64,000 nt of DNA, taken from Sphingomonas sp. UNC305MFCol5.2 (GTDB taxonomy: Bacteria; Pseudomonadota; Alphaproteobacteria; Sphingomonadales; Sphingomonadaceae). The stretch is taken from positions 620,001 to 684,000 of the forward strand of contig NZ_JOOE01000002.1 in the NCBI RefSeq assembly GCF_000712135.1. Direction: 5' to 3'. Positions within the stretch are counted from its first letter, which is position 1; each line of letters opens with the position of its first letter. Shown piece by piece: positions 1-9,173 of the stretch. The notes beneath the pieces are model-generated. The model was not told the DNA's origin and made no database searches. It saw only the letters and a list, made by a program, of their open reading frames with translations. The translations under genes and the position numbers were made by a program.

Positions 1-1
1 G

Positions 2-595
2 CTGCGGGAGGCCCGGCCCGACGATGCGATCCTTTCCGAGGAGTCCGCCGACGATCTCGCCCGGCTGGATCGAAGCCGCGTGTGGATCGTCGATCCGCTG
101 GACGGCACCCGCGAATTCGCCGAGCGGCGCGATGACTGGGCGGTGCATGTCGCGCTGGCGGTCGACGGCCGCGCGGAGAGCGGTGCGGTGGCGCTGCCGA
201 AACTGGGCCTGACGCTATCGAGCGACGCCCCTCCCCCCCTCCCCGCGCCGCAGGCGCCGCCGCGGTTGCTGGTGAGCCGGACACGGCCGAGCGCCTTGTG
301 CATCGACGTGGCGGACCGGATCGGTGCCGAGCCGGTCGGCATGGGCTCGGCCGGCGCCAAGGCGATGGCGGTAGTGCGCGGCGAGGCCGAGATCTACCTC
401 CACACCGGCGGGCAGCATCAATGGGACAATTGCGCGCCCGTCGCGGTGGCGCTGGCAGCGGGGCTGCACGCGTCGCGGATCGACGGCTCGCCGATCGTCT
501 ACAACCAACGCGACACGAGCATCCCGGATCTGCTGATCTGCCGGAAGGAATGGGCGGAGACAGTGCTGGCGGCGGTGAAGGATTGCGCCGCCTGA
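2..595 (+). CDS. cysQ: 3'(2'),5'-bisphosphate nucleotidase CysQ-like, 5'-truncated by window edge
   Basis: The reading frame is open from base 2, so the start lies outside the window. About 197 residues are visible. The motif VDPLDGTREF near residue 30 is the metal-binding signature of the inositol monophosphatase superfamily, and the acidic SEES upstream supplies another metal ligand. The C-terminal part has the G-A-K-A and W-D-N-C-A-P-V segments usual in CysQ (3'-phosphoadenosine-5'-phosphate hydrolysis in sulfate assimilation). Family membership is clear. The choice of CysQ over another IMPase relies on the DGTREF variant and is an inference. Confidence 0.8.
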   Translation: MREARPDDAILSEESADDLARLDRSRVWIVDPLDGTREFAERRDDWAVHVALAVDGRAESGAVALPKLGLTLSSDAPPPLPAPQAPPRLLVSRTRPSALCIDVADRIGAEPVGMGSAGAKAMAVVRGEAEIYLHTGGQHQWDNCAPVAVALAAGLHASRIDGSPIVYNQRDTSIPDLLICRKEWAETVLAAVKDCAA

Positions 596-637
596 ATCCT
601 CCCTCGCTAGAGACGACATAAGCTGAAATCCTCCTTC

Positions 638-711
638 CGTTCGTTTCGAGCGAAGTCGAGAAACCTCACGCGTTCACGGGACCCGTTTCTCGACTTCGCT
701 CGAAACGAACG
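638..711. repeat. Perfect 27-bp inverted repeat (REP-like hairpin)
   Basis: Arms at 638-664 and 685-711 are exact reverse complements separated by 20 nt. The arm core is TTCGTTTCGAGCGAAGTCGA. It lies between the cysQ stop and the SET gene, so it can form a long hairpin in the transcript, but no U-run follows it. Sphingomonad genomes are rich in short palindromic intergenic repeats; that this is one copy of such a family is an inference from form and position. Confidence 0.7.
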
Positions 712-836
712 GGGTGAGGTGGCCATCAGACTATAAAGCGAGGGAGAATTGGAGCACGACTCGCGGATTTCCGCGGAGTCGCGCGTGGACGAGAGTCAAC
801 GGACATGGTAAACGCCGTCTCGGGGAGGGGCGTTTC

Positions 837-1970
837 TTGGGCATCTGGTTCCTGCTGGCGATCGGCTTCAGCTTCGCGGGCTATGCCGCATACCTGCTGG
901 GGCTGCGCCGCCAGACCATCCGCCCCAATCGCGCATCATGGCTGATCTGGGCGACAGCGACCACGCTCGAGGCGCTGACCTATGCCGCGGTGAACCCCGG
1001 CGCGCCGCAAAGCTGGGTGTTCGCGCTGTCCGCCGCTGCTTGTATTCTGGTGACGATCGGCATCTGGCACCGTTCCGCCTGGTCGCCGCCCTCGCCCACC
1101 GACACTTTCTGCATCGCCGCCTGCCTGACCGCTTTGGTGCTGTGGCTGGTTTTTCGAGAGGCCTTCTGGGCGCACATGCTGGTGGTTGCCGCGGTGCCGG
1201 TGAGCTTCTGGCCGACCTGGGCGAGCATCTGGACCGATCGTTCGCGCGAGCGATCGCCCGCCTGGGGGCTATGGACGTTCGGCGATCTCGCGACCCTGTT
1301 GATCGCGGTGCGCGGCGCCGAGCTCGGGGTGGCCGAGCTCGGCTACATCCTGGTCGAATTGCTCTGCCATGCCAGCGTGTGGTTCCTGATCGGGCTGGCG
1401 ACAATCAACCCGCTGCGATCGTTCGGCGTGCGTCGCGGCGGGCTCTTCCTCTTCGACCGCTATCGCCCCTCTAACAATCTTTTCAGAGTCGGCGAGAACC
1501 ATCTGGGCAAGGCCGTGTTCGCGGCGACGGGTTTCGTCGAGGGAGACGTGCTGCTTGAATTCACCGGCCAGCGGCTGCGCGCGGACCAGGTGCCGAGCCG
1601 GATGCGCGGGCGCGGCGATCGCTTCGTCCAGGTGACGCCGGATCATTATATGGGGCCGTCCGGCCGGCTCGACGATCTGGTCAACCATAGCTGCGCGCCC
1701 AATGCGGGGCTGCGCTTCGGCGATGACGGCGTGTTCCTGGTGGCGATCTGCGCGATCGCGCCGGGCGAGGAGATCAGCTGGGACTATTCGACGACGTTGC
1801 GCGAATCGAACTGGCACATGCTCTGTCAGTGCAAGACTCCCGGCTGCCGGCGCGTGATCGGCAATTTCGATTCGCTGGATGCGGAACGCCAGGAGTGGTT
1901 CCGCACGCGCAATCTGGTGGCGCCGTATCTGCAGCGGGACGAAGTGACGGAGAAACGGGCGGCGGGCTGA
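837..1970 (+). CDS. Membrane-anchored SET-domain protein
   Basis: The N-terminal half has about seven hydrophobic segments (roughly residues 2-185 from this start). The C-terminal half is a SET domain: LVNHSCAPN carries the SAM/substrate signature, GEEISWDY matches the conserved GEELxxDY, and a post-SET cysteine cluster C-Q-C-K-T-P-G-C follows. SET domains methylate protein lysines using SAM; the substrate here is unknown. The TTG at 837 is chosen because a GGGGAGGGG ribosome-binding site sits 7 nt upstream. A GTG at 714 would start inside the preceding inverted repeat and is less likely. The fusion of a polytopic membrane part to a bacterial SET domain is unusual. Confidence 0.75.
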   Translation: MGIWFLLAIGFSFAGYAAYLLGLRRQTIRPNRASWLIWATATTLEALTYAAVNPGAPQSWVFALSAAACILVTIGIWHRSAWSPPSPTDTFCIAACLTALVLWLVFREAFWAHMLVVAAVPVSFWPTWASIWTDRSRERSPAWGLWTFGDLATLLIAVRGAELGVAELGYILVELLCHASVWFLIGLATINPLRSFGVRRGGLFLFDRYRPSNNLFRVGENHLGKAVFAATGFVEGDVLLEFTGQRLRADQVPSRMRGRGDRFVQVTPDHYMGPSGRLDDLVNHSCAPNAGLRFGDDGVFLVAICAIAPGEEISWDYSTTLRESNWHMLCQCKTPGCRRVIGNFDSLDAERQEWFRTRNLVAPYLQRDEVTEKRAAG

Positions 1971-2006
1971 TTCTGCAGTGCTCCTGCGAAAGCAAGAGCA
2001 CGAATG

Positions 2007-3851
2007 TCAGGCCGCCAGTTCCTCCGCATCGGCCACGGGCGCGGCACCCAGTCTCAAGATCGCCCTCGCTCCCATCCCCTTGCCGTCGCTCAACACCTCG
2101 AGCGTGCCGTCCATCGCAAGCATCGAATTGGCACACCAGTGAAGCCCGAACCCGCCGGACTTGTGCGGGCGTGTCGAGAAGCCGCGCTGGAACAGCGTCG
2201 GCGCCAGCGCGGGATCGAAGCCCTCGCCATCGTCGCGGATGACGATTTCGACCTTGTCGCCTTTTTCCTTGATCGACACGGCGATGCTTCCCCCGCCTTT
2301 GCCCGTCGCCGCGATTGCCTCAGCCGCATTGGAGAACAGGTTTCCGACCACCTGGCTGAGGATCACGCGGTTCGCCAGCACCCAGTGCGGCTTGGCCGGG
2401 AAGCTGAAGGCAACCGAGTTCTCGCCCGAATAGCGCGCGATGGTGGCGTTCTGGGCGACGATGTCGCTGATGTCGCAGGTGGCGAGGGGCGGACGCTCAT
2501 GCGCCGCCTCCTGCTGCTCGCCGATGATCTGGAGCACGTGGCGCAACGCATCGCGCCCGACGCCGAGCTGCGCGCGACGATCCTCACGCTCACGCTCGAT
2601 CGCATCGAATGCGGCGGCGAGCAGAGCGACCAGTTTCGCGCGGCGATCCGGCGCCACGCTGTGGTCGGCGAGCTCGGCCAGCGCCTTGTCGATCGTCGCG
2701 CGATTGATCGCGGCGGAGCGATCGAGCCCCTGGCTCAGCACCGTCGTCACCGGGTTCAGCGCGTTGCGGACATTGTGCATCACCGCGACCGCGCTTTCGC
2801 TCCGGCCGAGCGTGAAGCTCTGCACCTCGAGCTGCTCGCGCAGATCCTTGAGCTGCCGGAGCATCGAGTTGAAGCTGGTGACGAGGCTGCCGATCTCGTC
2901 GTCGCGCGAGCGCCCGGTGAGCAGGCTCAGCGTGCCCGAGCTTCGGACCAATCCCATATGGCGCTCGACGCGATGGAGCGGCTGCAGCACCAGCCGCGTA
3001 ATCACCCGCCGCAACACCAGCAGCAGCACCGCCAGCAGCAACGTCGACGCGAGCACCGCGAGGACCAACATCCGCTTGCCGAGCATCGAGAGATCGCGCG
3101 GCACGCTGTAGGCGGCAGTGGCGATCGCGCGGCGGTCGGGCCCCGGCACCGGCACGGCGATGCGAGTGCGCGAGGATGTCGGGGTCACGGTCACCTCTTC
3201 GACCGGCGCAATGAAGCTCGCCTTGAGCTGGAGCAAGGTGCTCAACTGCGCCGAAGTCACTGTCCGCGCCATCAGCACATAGCCGCGCGGACTCCCGCTG
3301 CCGTCGCTGCGGCGCACCCGCGCGATACCGACCGCGGCGAGCGTGTCGCCAAGGCGGAGATAGAAGCCGGCCGAATTTCGACCCCGGAGCGCGCCCTCGA
3401 AATCAAGCCGTCGGATCGCGCCGATGAGCGCGGTGCGCATCGGCGGCACATCGGCCTCGTGTGCGACATCGATCCAGCGCGCGATCACGATCGAGCGATC
3501 GGAGCGGACATAGGCCATGCCGTTGACGTCGAGATTGACCATCGCCAGCGTCGAGAAGCTCTCCTCTTCGAACGCACGGCTGGGCGCGGCCATATAGTTC
3601 CACGAGGAATTCCAGTCGCCATAGTCGCGAACCGCATTCTCGACCTTGACCGCGAGATCTTCGATCACCGCCTGCGTGCGCGCGACATGCGCCGCCTCGG
3701 CCGTGTGCTCGAGATGGTTGAAGCTCGGCGTGATGACCGTCGCGAGCAAGAGCGTGAGCGTCGTCGCACCGAGCAGCCCGACACCGGTCAGTATCAGGAC
3801 GAGCTGGGCGCCGAGCGACCGCGGCGGGCGCAGGCGCTCCGTATCCGGCAT
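2007..3851 (-). CDS. CHASE4-like/HAMP sensor histidine kinase
   Basis: A 614-residue protein. A membrane segment (about residues 15-37) is followed by an extracytoplasmic region with the YGDWNSSWNY pattern of CHASE4 sensors, a second membrane segment (about 258-282), HAMP, a phosphoacceptor box with MHNVRNALNP, and a GHKL ATPase (NLFSNAAEAI, RDDGEGFD, GGFGLHW). It autophosphorylates on histidine and should pass phosphate to a receiver; the upstream GGDEF-EAL receiver protein is the obvious partner. Its ATG overlaps the partner's stop as TGATG at 3851, implying translational coupling. The signal sensed is unknown. Confidence 0.87.
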   Translation of the reverse strand: MPDTERLRPPRSLGAQLVLILTGVGLLGATTLTLLLATVITPSFNHLEHTAEAAHVARTQAVIEDLAVKVENAVRDYGDWNSSWNYMAAPSRAFEEESFSTLAMVNLDVNGMAYVRSDRSIVIARWIDVAHEADVPPMRTALIGAIRRLDFEGALRGRNSAGFYLRLGDTLAAVGIARVRRSDGSGSPRGYVLMARTVTSAQLSTLLQLKASFIAPVEEVTVTPTSSRTRIAVPVPGPDRRAIATAAYSVPRDLSMLGKRMLVLAVLASTLLLAVLLLVLRRVITRLVLQPLHRVERHMGLVRSSGTLSLLTGRSRDDEIGSLVTSFNSMLRQLKDLREQLEVQSFTLGRSESAVAVMHNVRNALNPVTTVLSQGLDRSAAINRATIDKALAELADHSVAPDRRAKLVALLAAAFDAIEREREDRRAQLGVGRDALRHVLQIIGEQQEAAHERPPLATCDISDIVAQNATIARYSGENSVAFSFPAKPHWVLANRVILSQVVGNLFSNAAEAIAATGKGGGSIAVSIKEKGDKVEIVIRDDGEGFDPALAPTLFQRGFSTRPHKSGGFGLHWCANSMLAMDGTLEVLSDGKGMGARAILRLGAAPVADAEELAA

Positions 3852-5722
3852 CAGCCGTTCGTCCCGTCGCCCGCAGCCTCGATCTCCGGGCCCGCTTCGG
3901 CAGAAAGGCTGCCCCGCTGCGCGAGCGCCAGCGCATCCTCGGCATCGACCGGGCGCGAGAGATGATAGCCCTGCATATGGCTGCAGCCGGCGACGCGCAG
4001 TGCCTGGAGCTGGGTTTCGGTCTCGACGCCTTCGGCCACGACTTCCAGGCCCAGCGCGCGACCGAGATGGATCACCGAATGGACGATCGCGGCGCTCTCG
4101 CGCTCGCGGCCCATGCCGTCGACAAAGCTGCGGTCGATCTTGAGGCAATCGAGCGCGAAGCGGCGGATATTGTAGAGCGACGAATAGCCGGTGCCGAAAT
4201 CATCGAGCGCGATGCGAAAGCCCATCTGGCGGAGCTTGAACAGGATTTCGGCGGCGCGCTCGACATTGTCGAAGATCGCGGTCTCGGTGATCTCGATCTG
4301 GAAGCGTCCGGGCACGACGCCCGCGCTGGCGACGCGCTCCACGACATGCGCCACGAAATTGTGCCTGCGGAACTGGCGCGGGCTGAAATTGACCGAGACA
4401 TATTGGCCCGGCCAGGTCTCGAGCGCCTCGATCGCGCGATCGATCACCCAATCGCCCAGTTCGTGGATCAGGTTCGATTCCTCGGCGATCGGAATGAACA
4501 TCGCCGGCGGGACCATGCCATATTCGGGGCTGCACCAACGGATCAGCGCCTCGAAGCCGGTGATCTCCAGCCCGCGGCCGACGATCGGCTGGAAGACGAG
4601 CTTCAATTCGCCCTTGGCGATCGCTTCGGAAAGCCCGGTCTCGATCTGGCGGCGGAAGCGGATCGATTCGTCCATGCTCTCGGCGAACAGCCGCACGCAG
4701 CCGCGGCCCTGGCGCTTGGCCTCGTTGAGCGCGAGATCGGCGCGGCGCATGACGTCGACCGGATCGCCGATGCTGCCCGGCTCGACGACGATCAGCCCGA
4801 CCGAAGCGCCGCCCTGCACCGAATGGCCGAACACCTTGAAGCTCGCGCTGCATGCCTTGAGCAGCCGCTCGCACAGCATCACCGCCTCGTCTTCGCCGGT
4901 CACCTGCATCAGCATCGCGAACTCGTCGCCGCCCAGCCGTGCGACGAAGCCGCCCGCGGGCACATTCTGCTGCAGGACCTCGCAGATCATGCGGATCAGC
5001 TCGTCGCCGGCGAGATGGCCCAGCGTGTCGTTGACCAGCTTGAAGCGATCGAGGTCCATCATCGCCATCGCGAAGCAATGCTCGCCTCTCACTGCCTGCC
5101 CCAGCGCATGAAGGAAGGCGAGCCGGTTGGGCGCGTCGGTCAGCGAATCATGGTTGGCCATATGGATGGCGCGCGATTCGTTCGCGGCGAGTTCGAGCTT
5201 CTGTTCCTCGAGCAACGCCATCGCCGCCTTGAGGTCGAGATCGACCTGCCAGCGATGGGCGAGCGCAGTCGCGGTCTGGAGGACTTCCTCGGCCTGGAAG
5301 GGCTTGGCGATGTAGAAGATCTTATCTGCCGGTCCCGCGGCGCGGCTGATGTCGATCGGCGAAAAATCGGAAAAGCCGGTGACGATGACGAGATTGATGT
5401 CGGGATCGACCAGGCGGATGCGGCGCGCGGTTTCCTTGCCGTCGATCCCGGGGGGCATGCGGATGTCGATGAATGCGACGGCATAGCGCTCGCCCGACCG
5501 GAGCGATTCCTCGACAGCGGCGACCGCGTCGAGCCCCTGCATCTTGTGATCGCAGACGAATTGGGGCGTCGGATCTTCGGGTTCGGCGGGCACGGCGTCG
5601 CCGAACAGTTCGGCGGCCATCGCATCCAGCACGGCTTCGCCATCGCTCTGGCGCGACGCCGCGAAGCACTGCCGATAGGATTCGTGCATTCCCGGTTCGT
5701 CGTCCACGATCAGAATGCGCAC
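3851..5722 (-). CDS. Receiver-GGDEF-EAL response regulator (c-di-GMP turnover)
   Basis: About 623 residues. The receiver domain starts RILIVDDEP and has the phosphoacceptor Asp in FIDIRMP (about D86) and Lys in IAKPF. A roughly 40-residue acidic/alanine-rich insertion lengthens it between the first and third strands. The GGDEF domain keeps LGGDEF, so diguanylate cyclase activity is plausible. The EAL domain keeps FEALIRW, DDFGTGYSS and VAEGVET, so phosphodiesterase activity is also plausible. A GTG at 5722 is chosen as start because the receiver begins directly after it and GGGGATTGGGG precedes it; the frame extends further upstream without conserved sequence. First gene of a two-gene operon with the CHASE4 kinase. 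Confidence 0.88.
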   Translation of the reverse strand: MRILIVDDEPGMHESYRQCFAASRQSDGEAVLDAMAAELFGDAVPAEPEDPTPQFVCDHKMQGLDAVAAVEESLRSGERYAVAFIDIRMPPGIDGKETARRIRLVDPDINLVIVTGFSDFSPIDISRAAGPADKIFYIAKPFQAEEVLQTATALAHRWQVDLDLKAAMALLEEQKLELAANESRAIHMANHDSLTDAPNRLAFLHALGQAVRGEHCFAMAMMDLDRFKLVNDTLGHLAGDELIRMICEVLQQNVPAGGFVARLGGDEFAMLMQVTGEDEAVMLCERLLKACSASFKVFGHSVQGGASVGLIVVEPGSIGDPVDVMRRADLALNEAKRQGRGCVRLFAESMDESIRFRRQIETGLSEAIAKGELKLVFQPIVGRGLEITGFEALIRWCSPEYGMVPPAMFIPIAEESNLIHELGDWVIDRAIEALETWPGQYVSVNFSPRQFRRHNFVAHVVERVASAGVVPGRFQIEITETAIFDNVERAAEILFKLRQMGFRIALDDFGTGYSSLYNIRRFALDCLKIDRSFVDGMGRERESAAIVHSVIHLGRALGLEVVAEGVETETQLQALRVAGCSHMQGYHLSRPVDAEDALALAQRGSLSAEAGPEIEAAGDGTNG

Positions 5723-5982
5723 GATGCCCCAATCCCCTTTTTCCGCACCGAAACAAGGTAAGCGAACAGCGTTAACGCGGGGTAAAATTCGGTCCGGGCC
5801 CAGCGGTGGCGGCGACCGCACGTCGTTAAGACCCTGGTACAAACCCATAACGGATTACTCCCGAGCGGACTCCGCGCGATATGCGGTCTAGAAGTCTGTT
5901 CGCGGATGCCTCTGCCTCCCTGAGGCCTTCGCCCGTACCGAGTGCCGCCTCTCCTTACCGGAGGGGCATTGCCCAGGGAGCA

Positions 5983-6018
5983 AGCCGAAGCCGTCACCAA
6001 TCCCTCACGGCTTCGGCT
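5983..6018. promoter_or_regulatory. Strong dyad in leader of the CitE-like gene
   Basis: Arms 5983-5994 (AGCCGAAGCCGT) and 6007-6018 are perfect 12-bp inverted repeats with a 12-nt loop, 66 bp before the CitE-like ATG. The flanks (GCCCAG to the left, CTGGGC spanning the right edge) may extend the stem. No U-tract follows, so it is not a classical terminator. It may be a structured 5' leader or an operator in the divergent region. The rest of 5723-6083 shows no gene. Confidence 0.4.
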
Positions 6019-6083
6019 GGGCCCCGCACGGTTTACCCGCGCTCCTCCGCGCTCTAGGTCTGTCGACCGAATTTGGAGGATCC

Positions 6084-6956
6084 ATGGCCGAACCGCTGAT
6101 CGCACGCTCCCTGCTCTTCGCGCCAGGCGATTCCGAACGGAAGTTGACCAAGGCCGGCGCAAGCGGCGCCGACCTGGTGCTGCTCGATCTCGAAGACGCG
6201 GTGGCGCCGGCAAACAAGGCGGAAGCGCGCAGGCTGGTCGCCGGGCATCTGCGCGCCGCCGCGCGAGCGCAGCCGCAATGGGTGCGGATCAACCCGCTCG
6301 ACAGCGAACATGCGCTCGCCGACCTCGCCGCGATCGTCCCCGCTTCCCCCGACGGGATCATGCTCCCCAAAGCGACGCGCGCCGAAGCCGATCGCCTCCA
6401 TCATTACCTCACCGCGCTCGAAGCCGCGTCGGGCATCGCGCCCGGCGCAATCCGCACGATCGTCGTCGCGGCCGAGACCGCGCCTGCCCTGTTCGGCCTC
6501 GGCGACTATGCCGGCTGCCCCCGCCTCACCGCGCTCACCTGGGGCGCCGAGGACAGCGCGACCGCACTCGGCGCGACGGACAATCGCGACGAAAATGGCG
6601 AATACGACTTCCCCTACCAACTCTTCCGCGCGCTGGCGCTGGCAGGCGCCGCGGCAGCGGGCGTGACACCGATCGAGACGATCCATGGCGATTTCCGCGA
6701 TCTCGACGGCCTCGCCAAGATCGCCGCCAAGGCCCGGCGCGCCGGCTTCCGGGGCATGATGGCGATCCATCCCGATCAGGTGCCGGTGATCAACCGCGCC
6801 TTCTCACCATCCGAGGCGGAGCTGGAACGCGCCGGGCGGATCGTCGCGGCGTTCGCCGCGAACCCGGACGCCGGCACGATCGGACTCGACGGCGCGATGC
6901 TCGACATGCCGCATCTGAAGCGCGCCCAGGCCGTGCTGGCGATGCCGCGCGGTTGA
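6084..6956 (+). CDS. HpcH/HpaI aldolase / CitE-like CoA-ester lyase
   Basis: 290 residues, standard length for the CitE/malyl-CoA lyase superfamily. The N terminus RSLLFAPGDSERKL and the metal/CoA-site segment VLLDLEDAV are characteristic, as are WGAEDSATALG and the C-terminal FRGMMAIHPDQVPVIN. Such enzymes cleave or hydrolyse (3S)-malyl-, citramalyl- or citryl-CoA with Mg2+. No CitD or CitF lies nearby, so a complete citrate lyase is excluded from the visible context and a stand-alone malyl/citramalyl-CoA enzyme is more likely. GGAGGA precedes the ATG with good spacing. It stands alone and is followed by the unrelated HWE kinase. Confidence 0.85.
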   Translation: MAEPLIARSLLFAPGDSERKLTKAGASGADLVLLDLEDAVAPANKAEARRLVAGHLRAAARAQPQWVRINPLDSEHALADLAAIVPASPDGIMLPKATRAEADRLHHYLTALEAASGIAPGAIRTIVVAAETAPALFGLGDYAGCPRLTALTWGAEDSATALGATDNRDENGEYDFPYQLFRALALAGAAAAGVTPIETIHGDFRDLDGLAKIAAKARRAGFRGMMAIHPDQVPVINRAFSPSEAELERAGRIVAAFAANPDAGTIGLDGAMLDMPHLKRAQAVLAMPRG

Positions 6957-7028
6957 CGTGTTTCAGTTGATTCCCCGGACGTTACGATTAGGGTTGCGAG
7001 CGCAGCTTTCGGGGGTGCGTACCAGGTA

Positions 7029-9173
7029 ATGACCGAAGCCGAACTCGGGCTCGAGCCGCTTCCTGTGGGGGAAGACGAGTTTCGCCTGATCGCGGACAGC
7101 GCGCCGGTGGCGGTGTGGGTCACCCGGCTCGACCGCACCCGCAGCTTCGTCAACCGCGCTTATGTCGAGTTCCTCGGCGTCTCCTATGACGAGGCGCTCC
7201 GCTTCGACTGGCGCACAATCATCCATCCCGAGGACGCGGCGCAAATCGTGCAGCAGTCGATCGCCGGCGAGGCCAGCCTCGAGACCTTCGATCTCGAAGG
7301 CCGTTATCGCAACGTCAAAGGCGAATGGCGCTGGCTCCACTCCACCTCCTCGCCGCGCCGCGACGCGCAGGGGCGGCATATCGGCTTCATCGGAGTCGCG
7401 CATGACATTACCGAAGCGAAGGAAGCCGAGCTATCCCTACGCGAACGCGAGGCGCAGCTCTCCGCCTTCATCAACCAGTCGACCGCCGGCTTCAGCCAGG
7501 TCGACATGGCAGGCCGGTTCACGCTCGTGAATGATCGCTTCTGCGAGATCGCCGGCTGGAGCCGCGACGAGCTGATGGAGATGGGGATGCTCGACATCAC
7601 CCATCCCGACGATCGTGGCGCCAATGCACCGCTGTTCGAACGGGCGGTGCGCGAGGGCACGCCCTATGCGCACGAGAAACGCTATATCCGCAAGGACGGC
7701 GGAATCGTCTGGGTCAACAATTCGGTTTCGGTGATCCGTCGCGCCGATGGCCAGCCATTCGGCGTGCTGGCGGTGACGCTCGACGTCACCCGCCGCCGAG
7801 CGGCCGAGGCGCAGTTGCGCAAGAGCGAGGAAAGCCTGCGCCTCGCCATCGAAAGCGCGGGGATGGCGGCCTGGGAGCTCGATCTCGAGACGATGCAAGG
7901 CGAATGGTCGCCCAATCGCTTCGACCTGCTGGGGATGGAACGGCGGACGGGCAGCCGCGGCAGCTTCGACGAATGGCTCGAACGCGTGCATTTCGAGGAT
8001 CGGGAAATGGTCCGCGCCGCAGCACAGAACTGCTTCGACACCGGCACCCCCTATACGATAGAGTATCGCGTCAGCCGCGCCGACGATGGACAAGAGCGCT
8101 GGCTCCAGAGTCACGGCAGCCGCATCGACTACGAGGACAGGCGGCCGAGCCGCTTCGTCGGCATTTCGTTCGACATCACCTATCGCAAGCGCGCCGAAGC
8201 CGAACTCCGCGAAAGCGAGGCGCGCTTTCGGACGATCTTCGAGCAGGCGAACGACTTCCTGATCACCACCACGCTGGATCAGAAGATCACTTCGGTGAAT
8301 CCTGCCGTGCTCGCGGCCCTGGGCTATGCCGAAGACGAAGTGATCGGGGCCTCGATCGGCGACTTCATGGACCCCGATCAGCTCGCGTTGAGCATGGAAG
8401 CGTTCAACCAGAAAATGCGTGAGGGCGGCAGCACGCGATTGACCGTCACCGTGCGCGCACGCGACGGCCGGCCGCTGATCTGGGAGATCAACTCGCAGCT
8501 GACCACCGATGCCGAGGGCAAGCCGACCGCGCTCCATGCGATCGGCCGCGACATGACCGAGGCCAAGCGTGCCGAGACGCATCTCCGGCTGCTCGTCGAT
8601 GAACTCAACCACCGCGTGAAGAACACGCTGGCGATCGTCCAGGGCATCGCCCAGCAGACCTTCAAGGCCGGTACCGACCCGACGGCCGCGCGCGCCGCGT
8701 TCGAGGGCCGGCTCGCCGCGCTCTCCGAGGCGCACAATCTGCTCACGCGCGAGCATTGGGGGGCGGTGTCGATGGCACAGATCATCGGCGATGCGGTCGC
8801 ACCGCATGGCGGCGATGCCGGGTGCTTCGAGCTCGAAGGGCCCGATCTGCCGATCCTGCCCAAGACCGCGATCACCCTCGCGCTGGCGATCCACGAGCTT
8901 GCCACCAACGCCGTCAAGCACGGCGCCCTGTCGCGGCCGGAGGGTCGCGTGGCGATCCGCTGGGCGCGAACGGGCGACCATCCCGCACGGTTGTCGCTGC
9001 TGTGGGAGGAGCGTGGCGGCCCGAAAGTCGCAGTCCCCGCCCGGCGCGGTTTCGGCACGCGGATGATCGAACGCGGGCTCGCGGCCGAATTCGGCGGGGC
9101 GGTCAAGATCGATTTCCGGCCGGAAGGCCTGGTCTGCACTGTCGACGCGCCATTGCCCGAAGGTGCCGAATGA
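7029..9173 (+). CDS. Multi-PAS HWE-family sensor histidine kinase
   Basis: 714 residues with no membrane segment, so cytoplasmic. Four PAS/PAC repeats fill about residues 15-510; the PAC-type ends are visible as IGFIGVAHDIT, FGVLAVTLDVT, FVGISFDIT and LHAIGRDMT. The kinase core starts with LNHRVKNTLAIVQG, the HWE/HisKA_2 phosphoacceptor box (His near residue 526), followed by an ATPase part with HELATNAVKHGALS. HWE kinases of alphaproteobacteria often sense light, redox or general stress. The stop overlaps the next gene as ATGA, so it is coupled to a single-domain receiver. Confidence 0.92.
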   Translation: MTEAELGLEPLPVGEDEFRLIADSAPVAVWVTRLDRTRSFVNRAYVEFLGVSYDEALRFDWRTIIHPEDAAQIVQQSIAGEASLETFDLEGRYRNVKGEWRWLHSTSSPRRDAQGRHIGFIGVAHDITEAKEAELSLREREAQLSAFINQSTAGFSQVDMAGRFTLVNDRFCEIAGWSRDELMEMGMLDITHPDDRGANAPLFERAVREGTPYAHEKRYIRKDGGIVWVNNSVSVIRRADGQPFGVLAVTLDVTRRRAAEAQLRKSEESLRLAIESAGMAAWELDLETMQGEWSPNRFDLLGMERRTGSRGSFDEWLERVHFEDREMVRAAAQNCFDTGTPYTIEYRVSRADDGQERWLQSHGSRIDYEDRRPSRFVGISFDITYRKRAEAELRESEARFRTIFEQANDFLITTTLDQKITSVNPAVLAALGYAEDEVIGASIGDFMDPDQLALSMEAFNQKMREGGSTRLTVTVRARDGRPLIWEINSQLTTDAEGKPTALHAIGRDMTEAKRAETHLRLLVDELNHRVKNTLAIVQGIAQQTFKAGTDPTAARAAFEGRLAALSEAHNLLTREHWGAVSMAQIIGDAVAPHGGDAGCFELEGPDLPILPKTAITLALAIHELATNAVKHGALSRPEGRVAIRWARTGDHPARLSLLWEERGGPKVAVPARRGFGTRMIERGLAAEFGGAVKIDFRPEGLVCTVDAPLPEGAE

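Noticed and set aside
2004..3965. Long plus-strand frame opposite the CHASE4 kinase
   Set aside because: No domain, and the minus strand encodes a complete histidine kinase.
5849..6083. Glycine or cobalamin riboswitch before the CitE-like gene
   Set aside because: Strong stem present, but none of the conserved riboswitch core sequences could be found.
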